Source of the DNA: JAHTBL01 sp038532735
GTDB taxonomy: Bacteria > Pseudomonadota > Alphaproteobacteria > Rhodobacterales > Rhodobacteraceae
DNA length: 64,000 nt
Direction of reading: 5' to 3'
NCBI GenBank assembly: GCA_038532735.1
Contig: JBCBAC010000002.1
Location: 62,001-126,000 of the forward strand
Made by a program: the position numbers and the translations under genes. This document shows, piece after piece, positions 1 through 7,983 of the stretch. Positions within the stretch are counted from its first letter, which is position 1. Each line of letters opens with the position of its first letter. Below the pieces are notes generated by a model. It was not told where the DNA came from. It worked only from the letters and a program-made list of their open reading frames with translations, and did no database searches.

Positions 1-1
1 A

Positions 2-1018
2 TATGAGCAGGTGCTGGATGCGGTGCACGATGCTGTGCCCCCTGCCCCCGACCCCTTCATTGATCTGCTGCCTGCCAGCGGCGTGTCCCTCACCCCACGC
101 CACTACAGCTACCTGAAGATTTCCGAGGGCTGTAACCACAAGTGCAAGTTCTGCATTATCCCCGACATGCGCGGCAAGCTGGCCTCGCGCCCTGCCAATG
201 CGGTGCTGCGGGAGGCGGAAAAGCTGGTGGATGCAGGCGTGAAAGAGTTGCTGGTGATCAGCCAGGACACCTCCGCCTATGGTCTAGACCGCAAGTATGA
301 CGAGACGCCGTGGAAAGACGGCACCGCCCGCGCGCATATCACCGATTTGGCGCGCCATCTTGGATCGTTGGGCGCGTGGGTGCGGCTGCATTACGTCTAC
401 CCCTACCCCCATGTGCGCGATCTGATCCCGCTAATGGCGGAGGGGCTGGTGCTGCCTTACCTCGACATCCCGTTCCAGCACGCGCACCCGGATGTGCTAC
501 GCCGCATGGCGCGGCCTGCGGCAGGGGCGAAGACGCTGGACGAGATCGCGGCGTGGCGGGAGATTTGCCCTGAGATCACGCTGCGCTCGACCTTTATCGT
601 GGGCTATCCCGGCGAGACGGAGGAAGAGTTCCAGACGCTGCTCGATTGGCTGGACGAGGCGCAGTTGGATCGTGTGGGCTGCTTTCAGTACGAGAACGTC
701 GATGGCGCGCGCTCGAATGCGCTGCCGGGTCACGTGGCGCCTGAGCTCAAGCAGGAACGCTGGGACCGGTTCATGGAGAAGAGCCAAGCGATTTCGGAGG
801 CGAAACTTGCCGCGAAGGTTGGCACGCGGCAGGACGTTATCGTTGATCTGGTTGAAGAGGATGCCGCGACCTGCCGGACGATGGCCGATGCGCCGGAGAT
901 TGACGGGAACCTCTTCATCGATGAGGGGTTCGAGGGGTTGTCACCGGGTGATCTGGTGACGGTCGAGGTCGATGAGGCCAGCGAGTATGATCTTTGGGGA
1001 CGCATCGTTTCTGACTAA
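2..1018 (+). CDS. rimO: Ribosomal protein S12 methylthiotransferase RimO (5' end outside window)
   Basis: Radical-SAM enzyme that adds a methylthio group to an aspartate of ribosomal protein S12. The reading frame is already open at the left edge, so the N-terminal UPF0004 [4Fe-4S] domain is missing here. The visible part starts just before the radical-SAM core, whose cluster motif CNHKCKFC is about 40 codons in. It continues through the core (IVGYPGET is typical) into a C-terminal TRAM-like domain with many Asp/Glu. 'SYLKISEGCNHKC' with 'CIIPDMRGK' is characteristic of RimO and separates it from the tRNA enzyme MiaB. It ends at TAA and faces the converging ggt gene. Confidence 0.95.
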   Translation, partial: YEQVLDAVHDAVPPAPDPFIDLLPASGVSLTPRHYSYLKISEGCNHKCKFCIIPDMRGKLASRPANAVLREAEKLVDAGVKELLVISQDTSAYGLDRKYDETPWKDGTARAHITDLARHLGSLGAWVRLHYVYPYPHVRDLIPLMAEGLVLPYLDIPFQHAHPDVLRRMARPAAGAKTLDEIAAWREICPEITLRSTFIVGYPGETEEEFQTLLDWLDEAQLDRVGCFQYENVDGARSNALPGHVAPELKQERWDRFMEKSQAISEAKLAAKVGTRQDVIVDLVEEDAATCRTMADAPEIDGNLFIDEGFEGLSPGDLVTVEVDEASEYDLWGRIVSD

Positions 1019-1041
1019 AGTGCCCTCCCGGCGGCACCGTC

Positions 1042-1103
1042 GGGCAACCCCCGACCGCCCCCACGGGCGGGGGTTTCACCCCCACCCTCGGTCGGGGTTT
1101 ACT
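1042..1103. terminator. GC-rich hairpins between rimO and ggt
   Basis: The spacer between the two converging genes folds into alternative GC-rich hairpins. One pairs AACCCCCGACC with GGTCGGGGTTT; inside it a C-rich run faces GGGCGGGGGTTT. T-tracts are short. It could act as a terminator on either strand; this is inferred from the fold and the position only. Confidence 0.45.
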
Positions 1104-1111
1104 CTATTTCC

Positions 1112-2866
1112 CTACTCCCCAATCGCGATCCCCTCACGACGCGGGTCGGCCCCACCTTCCAGGCCACCCGGACCAATGGCAATCACATGCAGACCAGAAG
1201 TCAGGGCGCGCGCGTTTACCTCATAGCCCAGCTCCGTCAGCGGTTCGGCCAAAGCCTCTGCCGACGTGCCCTCTTCCACGTCATAGGTCCCGAACCGGTT
1301 CACCAGATGGGGCATCGCCACGGCGGCCTGCACATCCATCCCCCAATCCAGATGCGCGATGATCGTCTTGGCGACATAGCCGATGATCCGGCTGCCGCCT
1401 GGGGAGCCGACCACCATCACAGGCGCCCCGTCGCGCATCACAATCGTGGGCGACATGGACGAGCGCGGGCGCTTGCCCGGCTCCACCCGATTAGCAATCG
1501 GCACTCCATCCGTATGGGTCCGGAAGGAGAAATCGGTCAGCTCGTTGTTCAACAGGAACCCACCCGGTGCCATCAGGCGCGCGCCGAAGCCATTCTCAAT
1601 CGTCGTCGTCATCGACAGCGCATTGCCCTGCGCATCTACGATGGAGATGTGGCTTGTGGAAGGCAGCTCCAGCGAGATGTCATCGGCGAAGAGCAGCGCG
1701 TGATCGAAGGCAGGCGCGCCGGCGCTGACCTCTGGCAAGGCGTCATCGCCGCCCAGCAGGGCCCCACGGTTGGCGAGGTAGTCGGGATCGACAAGTCCCT
1801 CGGTCGGCATCGGGACAAAGTCGCTATCAGCCATGTAGCGCCCCCGATCCGCAAAGGCCAAACGGGACGCATCGCCGATCAGCCGCCAGCTTTCGGGGTT
1901 CTCGGCCCCCAAAGCGGCCAGATCATAGCCCTCCAGCATGCCAAGGATCTGCCCGACCGTCAGCGCACCAGACGAGGGCGGCCCCATGCCGCAGACATCA
2001 TGGGCGCGGTAGGTCACGCAGACCGGAGGACGCTCTTTAACGGTGTAGATGCTGAGATCATTCAGCGCGAGGACACCGGGATTGCCCTCAGCGCCCTGGA
2101 CGGCCTCGACAATGCCCTCGGCAATCGCGCCTTCGTAAAAGACGCCTGCGCCATTCTCAGCGATGGCGCGCAGGGTTTCGGCGTAAGGCGCGTTGACCAA
2201 GGTCGCCCCTTCGGCAATCGGGGTGCCTTCGGGGAGGAAGTAGTCCGCCGTCGCCGGGAAACGGCCCAAGCGTTCTGCATCCCGCTCAACCAGAGCGGCC
2301 AGTCGTGGCGATACCGCAAACCCGTCAGCGGCCAACGCAATCGCCTCGTCAAAAAGCCCAGCCCACTGGGCTGTGCCCCAGCGCTGGTGGGCCGCCTCCA
2401 TCAGCGCGGGCGTGCCGGGCGTGCCTACAGACAACCCGCCAACAACTGCATCAAAGAACTTCAAAGGCTCGCCAGCTTCATCCTGAAAGAGCGTTGGCGT
2501 TACGGCGAGAGGCGCGGTTTCTCGCCCGTCCAACGTGGTCACTTCGCCCGTTTCCGCGTCATACCAGACCAGAAACGCGCCCCCACCCAGACCAGAGCTT
2601 TGCGGCTCGACCAACCCCAGCACAGCTTGCACGGCGACCATCGCATCCGCGGCAGAGCCTCCTTCGCGCAGCACACGTGCGCCCGCCTGAACAGCCAACG
2701 GATTGGCCGCAGCGACCATCCAAGTGTCTGATTTTACAGGCGCCCCGGCCGCTTTCGCCTCAAGCGCTGTGGCGGCTTCGGGGGCGACGGCATCAGCCGC
2801 CTCTTGCGCAACGGCGGGAAGTGCCAAGGCAAGGCTGAGGGAAGTGAGCAGAGGGAAGCGGAGCAT
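1112..2866 (-). CDS. ggt: Gamma-glutamyltransferase precursor
   Basis: Periplasmic Ntn-hydrolase that cleaves or transfers gamma-glutamyl groups, for example from glutathione. I start it at the ATG at 2866 (584 aa): it has an AAAGGA ribosome site and begins with a clean signal peptide (hydrophobic run ending in AVAQ-E). The open frame continues upstream to 3049 without such signals. The nucleophile expected at the N-terminus of the small subunit after self-cleavage is Thr404 in the TSHISIVD motif, followed by TTTIENGFG. The family motifs 'SSGLGGGAF', 'PRSSMSPTIV' and 'GSPGGSRII' are all present. Length matches the family. It converges on rimO. Confidence 0.95.
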   Translation of the reverse strand: MLRFPLLTSLSLALALPAVAQEAADAVAPEAATALEAKAAGAPVKSDTWMVAAANPLAVQAGARVLREGGSAADAMVAVQAVLGLVEPQSSGLGGGAFLVWYDAETGEVTTLDGRETAPLAVTPTLFQDEAGEPLKFFDAVVGGLSVGTPGTPALMEAAHQRWGTAQWAGLFDEAIALAADGFAVSPRLAALVERDAERLGRFPATADYFLPEGTPIAEGATLVNAPYAETLRAIAENGAGVFYEGAIAEGIVEAVQGAEGNPGVLALNDLSIYTVKERPPVCVTYRAHDVCGMGPPSSGALTVGQILGMLEGYDLAALGAENPESWRLIGDASRLAFADRGRYMADSDFVPMPTEGLVDPDYLANRGALLGGDDALPEVSAGAPAFDHALLFADDISLELPSTSHISIVDAQGNALSMTTTIENGFGARLMAPGGFLLNNELTDFSFRTHTDGVPIANRVEPGKRPRSSMSPTIVMRDGAPVMVVGSPGGSRIIGYVAKTIIAHLDWGMDVQAAVAMPHLVNRFGTYDVEEGTSAEALAEPLTELGYEVNARALTSGLHVIAIGPGGLEGGADPRREGIAIGE

Positions 2867-3012
2867 GGCGGCAATCCTTTCAGTGGCAGCAGCGCGATAC
2901 CGAAAGGATAGGCCGAAGCGCGCTGAAATCGAAAGCACCGTCGGCGGGGGATTGCGCAAAAGGCTTTTGCTCAAAAGCCTTGCGCAGAAAATTATCTCAT
3001 TTTCTGAGGTGC

Positions 3013-3261
3013 TTACTTCAGCGATTTGAAAAGCGCGCTGTTGCGGCAATACGCAGGCGTCTCATCTGACCCTGCCGCATGTGCCTTCAGCCAGCCCTCA
3101 CATTCCCCCGCACCGGTGCAGCCCGTGCAGCGCAAAACGGCATCCGGAATCTCGTCAAAGGGCAGCTCTCCGCGCAGCGCCTTCTCTTCCAGATCAAGGC
3201 CGAGGGTTGTGGCCATGCGGTCCATCAGATCCGCATGTTTCTTCAAAGTTGATGTTTGCAT
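3013..3261 (-). CDS. DUF6455 family small cysteine protein (copy 1)
   Basis: 82-aa cytoplasmic protein of unknown function. It has a helical N-terminus and a cysteine cluster CTGCTGAGEC...CRN, the layout of DUF6455 proteins that are common in Rhodobacteraceae. The start at 3261 is chosen because GGGA lies about 8 nt before that ATG; the frame could start four codons earlier. A paralogue lies 1.1 kb away (4110-4364). An FNR-type box lies about 60 nt upstream (3323-3336). A metal- or redox-linked role is only a guess from the four cysteines. Confidence 0.85.
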   Translation of the reverse strand: MQTSTLKKHADLMDRMATTLGLDLEEKALRGELPFDEIPDAVLRCTGCTGAGECEGWLKAHAAGSDETPAYCRNSALFKSLK

Positions 3262-3322
3262 AACAGGTCCCAATCTCGCTCTCTCGCTGAAAGAAAGGTC
3301 TCATGGACGGGGGCACCTGCCC

Positions 3323-3336
3323 TTGATCCACGTCAA
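3323..3336 (-). promoter_or_regulatory. Candidate FNR/FnrL box upstream of DUF6455 copy 1
   Basis: On the minus strand the site reads TTGACGTGGATCAA, which matches the FNR-family form TTGA(T/C)-N4-ATCAA. It lies 62 nt upstream of the DUF6455 start at 3261 and overlaps the last codons of the upstream yigZ gene. The same TTGAC-N4-ATCAA form occurs before the second DUF6455 gene and before bchE. The assignment rests on sequence match and repeated context. Confidence 0.6.
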
Positions 3337-3698
3337 AGGGCGTCGAGATAGGCGCGCACGGCGTCTTGCACATGACGAAACCGGTCGCCGCCCAGCTTGG
3401 TGCCGCCATACCAGCGCGTGACGACAATGATGTGGTTTTTGAGCCCCGCACGCTCCAGCATGCGCAGGATCACCATGCCCGCGCCCGCCTCGCCATCATC
3501 AGCCTTCAAAGGTCCATCCGGCAGAAGTGCGGCCCACGTATTATGGGTGGCTTTTGCGTATTTCTTCTTGCGTTTCAGCGCCTTGAGGAACGCGTCAACA
3601 TCTGCGCGGCTTTCCACCGCACCGCCAGAGACCGCGTATTTTGAGCCGCGATCGCTGATGATGCCTTCAAGCTGTCGCAAGATCGTAGAGCAGGACAA
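3333..3698 (-). CDS. YigZ/IMPACT (UPF0029) family protein
   Basis: 121-aa protein equal to the N-terminal UPF0029 domain of YigZ/IMPACT proteins. 'DRGSKYAV', 'KATHNTWA', 'DDGEAGAGMVILRML' and 'VVTRWYGGTKLGGDR' are the family hallmarks. It is shorter than E. coli YigZ (about 200 aa) because the C-terminal ferredoxin-like domain is absent. The ATG at 3698 makes it overlap the upstream dgkA gene by 32 nt. A TTG at 3680 would give a 115-aa protein starting nearer the conserved 'EGIISDRGSKY' and is an equally good start. Function is not established; IMPACT relatives act in translation control. Confidence 0.88.
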   Translation of the reverse strand: MSCSTILRQLEGIISDRGSKYAVSGGAVESRADVDAFLKALKRKKKYAKATHNTWAALLPDGPLKADDGEAGAGMVILRMLERAGLKNHIIVVTRWYGGTKLGGDRFRHVQDAVRAYLDAL

Positions 3699-4032
3699 TC
3701 CACATCACACCGACCGCAATTGCACTGATTGCTACGGCGGCGCTCGCCATGTCCTTGGCTTGTTTCGCCAGTGGATGGGTTTCTTTTGAGGTGTAATCCA
3801 CCGCCCGCTCAATGGCGGAATTGAGCATCTCGACGGCCAGAACCATCACACCGCCGCCCAGGATCAGCGCCCGCTCTGCAGGCTCCAGCGGCAACCAAAG
3901 CGCCAAAGCGCCCGACACCAGATTGGCCAAGAGCCATTGCCGCAAAGAGGGCTCGCTCTGCCAGGCATGCACCCAGCCTTCCCATGACCATACACAGCGG
4001 TTACGAAACCGGGTCCATTGCTCTTGCAGCAT
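3667..4032 (-). CDS. dgkA: Diacylglycerol kinase
   Basis: 121-aa integral membrane kinase that recycles diacylglycerol to phosphatidic acid. It is a small DgkA-type protein with an amphipathic N-terminal helix and three membrane segments. The catalytic/metal stretch EMLNSAIE is followed by AVDYTSKETHPLAKQAKDMASAAV, split here as 'AVDYTS', 'HPLAKQAKD' and 'MASAAV'. The start at 4032 is the first ATG before the conserved N-terminus; a GTG three codons upstream (4041) is possible. Its 3' end overlaps the start of yigZ, so the two are probably co-transcribed. Confidence 0.93.
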   Translation of the reverse strand: MLQEQWTRFRNRCVWSWEGWVHAWQSEPSLRQWLLANLVSGALALWLPLEPAERALILGGGVMVLAVEMLNSAIERAVDYTSKETHPLAKQAKDMASAAVAISAIAVGVMWIVLLYDLATA

Positions 4033-4109
4033 GATGCGCACTGCCCTTGTTTGCCTGCCGCGCACGGTAGGACAAAGGGACACCGAAATGCCAGATTTTT
4101 TGCGGCAGA

Positions 4110-4364
4110 TCAGGCCGCAAGCGCCTCGAACGTGTTGCGGTTCAGGCAAAAGTCCGGCGCGGCTTCCAAGCGGCCCATGCAGCCTTTCAGCATCGTATGA
4201 CAGGTCTGCGCCTGCGGGCACCGGCGGCATCGGTTGATCAGGCCCGCATAATCCGCGCGGGTCAGCTTCGCCTCATAGAGTGCTGCGTTCAAATCAACGC
4301 CCGTTGCCTGCGCCATCCCAAGGGTCAGCCAGAAATGCGTGCGGGGGTTTCCAAGGAGTTTCAT
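4110..4364 (-). CDS. DUF6455 family small cysteine protein (copy 2)
   Basis: 84-aa protein with the cysteine pattern CRRCPQAQTC, a further Cys in 'KGCMGRL' and a final 'FCLNR'. It is clearly related to the 3013-3261 product although identity is low outside the cysteines. The ATG at 4364 has GGAG about 10 nt upstream. An FNR-type box lies at 4433-4446. It precedes dgkA in the same direction. Function is unknown; paired copies with matching promoters suggest an oxygen-regulated role. Confidence 0.87.
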   Translation of the reverse strand: MKLLGNPRTHFWLTLGMAQATGVDLNAALYEAKLTRADYAGLINRCRRCPQAQTCHTMLKGCMGRLEAAPDFCLNRNTFEALAA

Positions 4365-4432
4365 CGCAACGTCTCCAATCCTAGTTCTGCGAGGCTTGTA
4401 GCGCAGGCTGCATCAAATCCGCCTTGCCTGCA

Positions 4433-4446
4433 TTGACGTTGATCAA
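4433..4446. promoter_or_regulatory. Candidate FNR/FnrL box between DUF6455 copy 2 and the 95-aa membrane protein
   Basis: TTGACGTTGATCAA matches the FNR-family palindrome TTGA(T/C)-N4-ATCAA. It lies 69 nt upstream of the DUF6455 start (4364, minus) and 81 nt upstream of the membrane protein start (4527, plus), so it could serve either direction. Confidence 0.65.
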
Positions 4447-4526
4447 ATCACGCCGCCCTTGACACGGAACCCACTTCCAAGCACATGATTCCAAATAACA
4501 AAAAAGACCCATAGGCGGTTTCAAAC

Positions 4527-4814
4527 GTGCAGGTATTCATCGACACCCATGCCGGGTGGTTCCACAATGCGGGGCTTATCGGCGTTGCGATCTATGTGAC
4601 ACTCTATTTCGCGCTCACCTTCGAGATGATCTCATCCAAGGCCTTTACCTATTACGCATTGAACTTTTTGGCCGCCGCGATGGTTCTGCTGGGCCTTCTG
4701 GTCGCGTTCAACTTGGCCTCGGCTTTGATTCAGATTTTCTGGGTCGTGATCTCGACCGGCGGGATGATCATGCGGCTGCGCGAACGCACGCCGCAGAATA
4801 GCCCCAAGATTTGA
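4527..4814 (+). CDS. Small membrane protein (CBU_0592-like)
   Basis: 95-aa protein with two to three hydrophobic segments: 'AGLIGVAIYVTLYFALTF', 'ALNFLAAAMVLLGLLVAF' and 'ALIQIFWVVISTGGMIM'. It ends in a charged cytoplasmic tail. The length and the pattern resemble CBU_0592-type membrane domains found in many proteobacteria. Function is not known. It is transcribed divergently from the second DUF6455 gene, with an FNR-type box between them. Its TGA directly abuts the stop of the M48 gene on the other strand. Confidence 0.8.
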   Translation: MQVFIDTHAGWFHNAGLIGVAIYVTLYFALTFEMISSKAFTYYALNFLAAAMVLLGLLVAFNLASALIQIFWVVISTGGMIMRLRERTPQNSPKI

Positions 4815-5564
4815 TTATTTCAGCGTCGCAGCAACCCGGCGCACCGTTTTGATCCGATCGGCGTTGGGCGGGTGTGTGCCCAGAAAACGGTTGCCGGGGT
4901 CTGGGATGCGGTTGAAGAATTCTGCTCCGCGTACCGGATCATAGCCGGCTTTATGGGCGATGATTGTGCCCAGCGCGTCGGCTTCCAGCTCGAAATCCTT
5001 TGAATAGCTACGCGCACCCACGGTTGCCCCGATACGGGTCGCCGTCTCGATGGCTTGCGAGCCACCACCGGTTATTTGGGCAAGACTGCCGAAAACAAGC
5101 GCACCGGCCGTGGCGTTCTGGCGCTGGCGGCCCAAATGTTCGGCGATGTGATGTGCCGCTTCGTGGCCGAGCACAAAGGCAAGCTCGTCTGTGTTACGGG
5201 CATCTGCGATAAGCGCGACCGTCATGGCCAAAATAGGGCGCCCCGTGTTGTCGACCGTTTGATACGCGTTCGGTGGCTGATTGGGACGATCATCCACCAC
5301 GATCTTGAAATCGCAATCCTGCTGCGGGGTGCGTGCGCGACACTCGCGTTCGGCAACCGGCTCGACCCGCTGCACGACGCTGGTGAAATTGCGCGCCAGA
5401 CGGCGGGCGTCCGCTTGGGTGATCTCTTGCGGAGCAGTGCGCTTTTGCGGTGCCTCCTGCTGTGGCGCGGGTTTTGAAGACGGCGCGGTTTGCGTCGTCG
5501 TCACCGTGCAGGCGGAGATCAACAAAGGAAACAGAAAAAGGGCGGCAAGGCGCATGGGAAGCAC
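4815..5564 (-). CDS. M48 family metalloprotease, lipoprotein
   Basis: 249-aa zinc metalloprotease probably anchored to a membrane facing the periplasm. It starts with a lipoprotein signal ending in LISAC, followed by a Pro/Gln-rich linker. The zinc site HEAAHH sits mid-protein, with the downstream glutamate in 'ELEADALG' and 'THPPNADRI' near the end, as in M48 Ste24/BepA-like proteases. It likely takes part in envelope protein quality control by analogy with BepA/LoiP. The start could be the ATG at 5564 or the one three codons later (5555). Confidence 0.92.
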   Translation of the reverse strand: MLPMRLAALFLFPLLISACTVTTTQTAPSSKPAPQQEAPQKRTAPQEITQADARRLARNFTSVVQRVEPVAERECRARTPQQDCDFKIVVDDRPNQPPNAYQTVDNTGRPILAMTVALIADARNTDELAFVLGHEAAHHIAEHLGRQRQNATAGALVFGSLAQITGGGSQAIETATRIGATVGARSYSKDFELEADALGTIIAHKAGYDPVRGAEFFNRIPDPGNRFLGTHPPNADRIKTVRRVAATLK

Positions 5565-5667
5565 TCCGGGTTATCTGATCTTAAACTAGCAAATTGCACG
5601 AAACGTTCCAGCGCGATCACGCAGCTGTGGGATTGGCCTGCTGGTGAAGTGCCCTATTTGGCCGATC

Positions 5668-6033
5668 ATGTCTGATACAAAAGTGCTTTATAACGGAGAA
5701 TGCCCGATCTGCTCGCGCGAGATTGCGAGCTATGCGCGCTATGCGGAAGGCAACGCCCTGCCCCTGCGGTTCGAGGCCTTGCAGGACAGCGATCTCGCTC
5801 AGTGGGGCGTGACGCGCGAAGATGCGGCGAAGCGGATCCACGTTCTGAAAGACGGCAAAGTCTATGACGGGCTGGAGGCGTTCCAGATCCTGTGGGCCGA
5901 GATGCCGCGCTTTGCATGGCTCTCACGGCTGACGCGTGTGCCAGTGATCCGGCCAATCGCCGCGTGGATTTATGATTACATCCTCGCCCCCTTGCTCTAC
6001 GGGATGCATCGCAGGCGGCAATTGCGCAGCTAG
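5668..6033 (+). CDS. DCC family thiol-disulfide oxidoreductase (DUF393)
   Basis: 121-aa thioredoxin-fold protein. The start at 5668 puts the DCC motif in its usual place near the N-terminus: 'VLYNGECPIC' gives the CxxC pair. 'RIHVLKDGKVYDGLEAF' and the C-terminal 'YDYILAPLLYGMHRRR' are typical of DUF393/YuxK-like proteins. The frame is open back to 5644, but those codons are not conserved-looking. Substrate unknown. Confidence 0.88.
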   Translation: MSDTKVLYNGECPICSREIASYARYAEGNALPLRFEALQDSDLAQWGVTREDAAKRIHVLKDGKVYDGLEAFQILWAEMPRFAWLSRLTRVPVIRPIAAWIYDYILAPLLYGMHRRRQLRS

Positions 6034-6071
6034 GGCTTGCAAGGCCCGCAGACATCGCCCACGCTATATCT

Positions 6072-6314
6072 ATGTTTTCCATTGAGCATGAATTCGATGC
6101 GACCGTTGTCACCCTTGTCGATGAGGGGGCCGGTCCGCTGCAAGAAGATGTGGCCGTGCAGGCGTTTGAGGACGTGATCCGGGTCGAGCAATACGACCCG
6201 CGAACAGACAAAGTGGCCGTGATCACTCTATCGCTTGCCCAGGCCCGCGATTTGGCCGCAGCCCTCGACCTGCCAGAGGGCGTTTACAGCTTGCGCAAGC
6301 CCGCAAAGGGTTAA
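6072..6314 (+). CDS. Conserved hypothetical protein, 80 aa
   Basis: Small acidic soluble protein. The N-terminal half reads like a beta-rich module ('FDATVVTLVDEG'), and there is a helical stretch 'LSLAQARDLAAALDLPEG' near the end. No signal peptide or cysteine. Codon use matches its neighbours, and it is spaced as a normal gene before ybdK. I do not recognise a function. Confidence 0.7.
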   Translation: MFSIEHEFDATVVTLVDEGAGPLQEDVAVQAFEDVIRVEQYDPRTDKVAVITLSLAQARDLAAALDLPEGVYSLRKPAKG

Positions 6315-6340
6315 CGCGCCCACGGATCAGAGAGACGGAC

Positions 6341-7474
6341 ATGGCCTCTGCAGACCCTTCCTTCACCCTTGGTATCGAGGAAGAATACCTCGTCGTAGAC
6401 CTCGACACGCTGGATCTTGTCGAGGCCCCAGCCCAGGTGATGGAGGCCTGCTCGCGCCAGCTCGGCGATCAGGTCAGCCCGGAATTTCTGAAGTGCCAGA
6501 TTGAGGTGGGCACCGGCGTTTGCGACAGTATTGCCGATGCACGCGCTGATCTCGGCCGCCTACGGCGCACGATCAAAGAGTGCTGCGCGGCTCATGGGCT
6601 GGCGCCCATCGCCGCGGCCACGCATCCGTTTGCCAAGTGGCAGGATCAGGACCACACCGACAAGGAACGCTACCGCGATCTGGAAAAAGACCTCGCAGGG
6701 GTCGCGCGGCGCATGCTGATCTGCGGGATGCATGTGCATGTGGGCATTGATGATCCCGATCTGCGCATCGACCTGCTGAACCAGTTCTCATACTTCCTGC
6801 CGCATTTGCTGGCGCTATCGACCTCCTCCCCCTTCTGGGAAGGGGCGGCAACAGGGCTGCATTCCTACCGCCTGACCGTGTTCGACAACCTGCCCCGGAC
6901 CGGCCTGCCACCGCAGTTTTCCAGCTTTTCGGAGTATGAACGCTCCGTCCAGACGATCATCGACACGGGCTTGATCGAGGACGGCACGAAAATCTGGTGG
7001 GACCTGCGCCCCTCTGTCCGGTTTCCCACGGTCGAGTCGCGCATCTGCGATGTCTCGCCCACCGTTGAGGAAACGCTGACCATCGCCGCGCTCACGCAAA
7101 GCCTGATGCGCATGCTCTATGTGCTGCGCCGCGAGAACAAGCGCTGGCGCCAATACGACCGCTTCCTGATCGAGGAAAACCGCTGGCGCGCGCAACGTTA
7201 TGGGCTGACCGAGGGTCTGATTGACTTCGGCGCAGGCCAAGTGCTGCCCAGCGCGCAGTTATTGGACGAGTTGGTTGAACTCGCCATGCCCCACGCCGCC
7301 GCGCTTGGGTGCCTGGCCGAGGTGCAATCCATCAAAAGCATCTTCAAACGCGGCACCAGTTCGGAGCGTCAGATGAGTGTCTTTAAAACCGCGCGTGACA
7401 GCGGCGCGAGCGAGAAAGAGGCGCTTTGCGCTGTGGTAAAGTCCTTGGTCGAGGAGTTTGGTGAGGGTCTTTAA
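6341..7474 (+). CDS. ybdK: YbdK family carboxylate-amine ligase (GCS2 type)
   Basis: 377-aa ATP-dependent ligase of the glutamate-cysteine ligase type 2 superfamily. 'TLGIEEEYLVVD' opens the ATP-grasp-like fold, 'CGMHVHVGI' is the central signature, and 'RPSVRFPTVESRICD' follows. The physiological amine and carboxylate partners are not defined for YbdK proteins, although weak gamma-glutamylcysteine synthesis has been described for E. coli YbdK. Length fits the family. Its stop overlaps that of the converging DUF421 gene by 4 nt. Confidence 0.9.
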   Translation: MASADPSFTLGIEEEYLVVDLDTLDLVEAPAQVMEACSRQLGDQVSPEFLKCQIEVGTGVCDSIADARADLGRLRRTIKECCAAHGLAPIAAATHPFAKWQDQDHTDKERYRDLEKDLAGVARRMLICGMHVHVGIDDPDLRIDLLNQFSYFLPHLLALSTSSPFWEGAATGLHSYRLTVFDNLPRTGLPPQFSSFSEYERSVQTIIDTGLIEDGTKIWWDLRPSVRFPTVESRICDVSPTVEETLTIAALTQSLMRMLYVLRRENKRWRQYDRFLIEENRWRAQRYGLTEGLIDFGAGQVLPSAQLLDELVELAMPHAAALGCLAEVQSIKSIFKRGTSSERQMSVFKTARDSGASEKEALCAVVKSLVEEFGEGL

Positions 7475-7983
7475 CCAGACATCGGTGCTCCATGGGCGCC
7501 CCAAGATACGCCATTCAGCAAAACCTCGTCGATGTCTTCGGTGCCGTGTAGCACACTGACATCGCCTGTCGCTTCCAGCACAACAGCGTGAACCTCTGAC
7601 AGCCTGATGGCATTTGCCTCGCGCAGCTTTGCGATGACATCGCTTCGCGAAACGCGACTTTGGCTCAGATTACGGTCGAGAAACCGCCCGTTGTGCATCA
7701 ACATCAACGGGCGGTTATCCGTCGCGTTTTCCACTAGATCGCTGTGCTGCCGGAGTGCTGAAATTACAAAGCGTACCGCGAACAGTACTGCCAACGCGAT
7801 AAATCCTGACGTTGGGAAGGTCGCGCTGGTTGCCATACTTGCAAGCACCGAGCCAGTCGCGACTGTCAATGCAAAGTCAAAACTCGACATCTTCGAAAAA
7901 GACCGCAGGCCGTTTATCCGCACAAGTACAATGATGAAGGCCACAGCAAGGAGCGTTTGCAAGATCGTCTGCACAACCATCAT
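7471..7983 (-). CDS. DUF421 (YetF-like) membrane protein
   Basis: 170-aa protein with N-terminal membrane helices ('TILQTLLAVAFIIVLVRI', 'FIALAVLFAVRFVISAL') and a soluble C-terminal YetF domain. 'GLRSFSKMSSFDFALTVATGS' (here as GLRSFSKMS and FDFALTVATGS) is the DUF421 signature. 'NRPLMLMHNGRF' begins the cytoplasmic domain. Its ATG overlaps the TGA of the upstream DUF998 gene (ATGA), so the two are translationally coupled. Function unknown. Confidence 0.88.
   Translation of the reverse strand: MMVVQTILQTLLAVAFIIVLVRINGLRSFSKMSSFDFALTVATGSVLASMATSATFPTSGFIALAVLFAVRFVISALRQHSDLVENATDNRPLMLMHNGRFLDRNLSQSRVSRSDVIAKLREANAIRLSEVHAVVLEATGDVSVLHGTEDIDEVLLNGVSWGAHGAPMSG

Noticed and set aside
1187..2731. 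514-aa open frame opposite ggt
   Set aside because: Antisense shadow rich in Arg/Gln/His; ggt has signal peptide, active site and normal length.
2867..3049. 61-residue N-terminal extension of gamma-glutamyltransferase
   Set aside because: The extension precedes the signal peptide, which must be N-terminal, and has no ribosome site.
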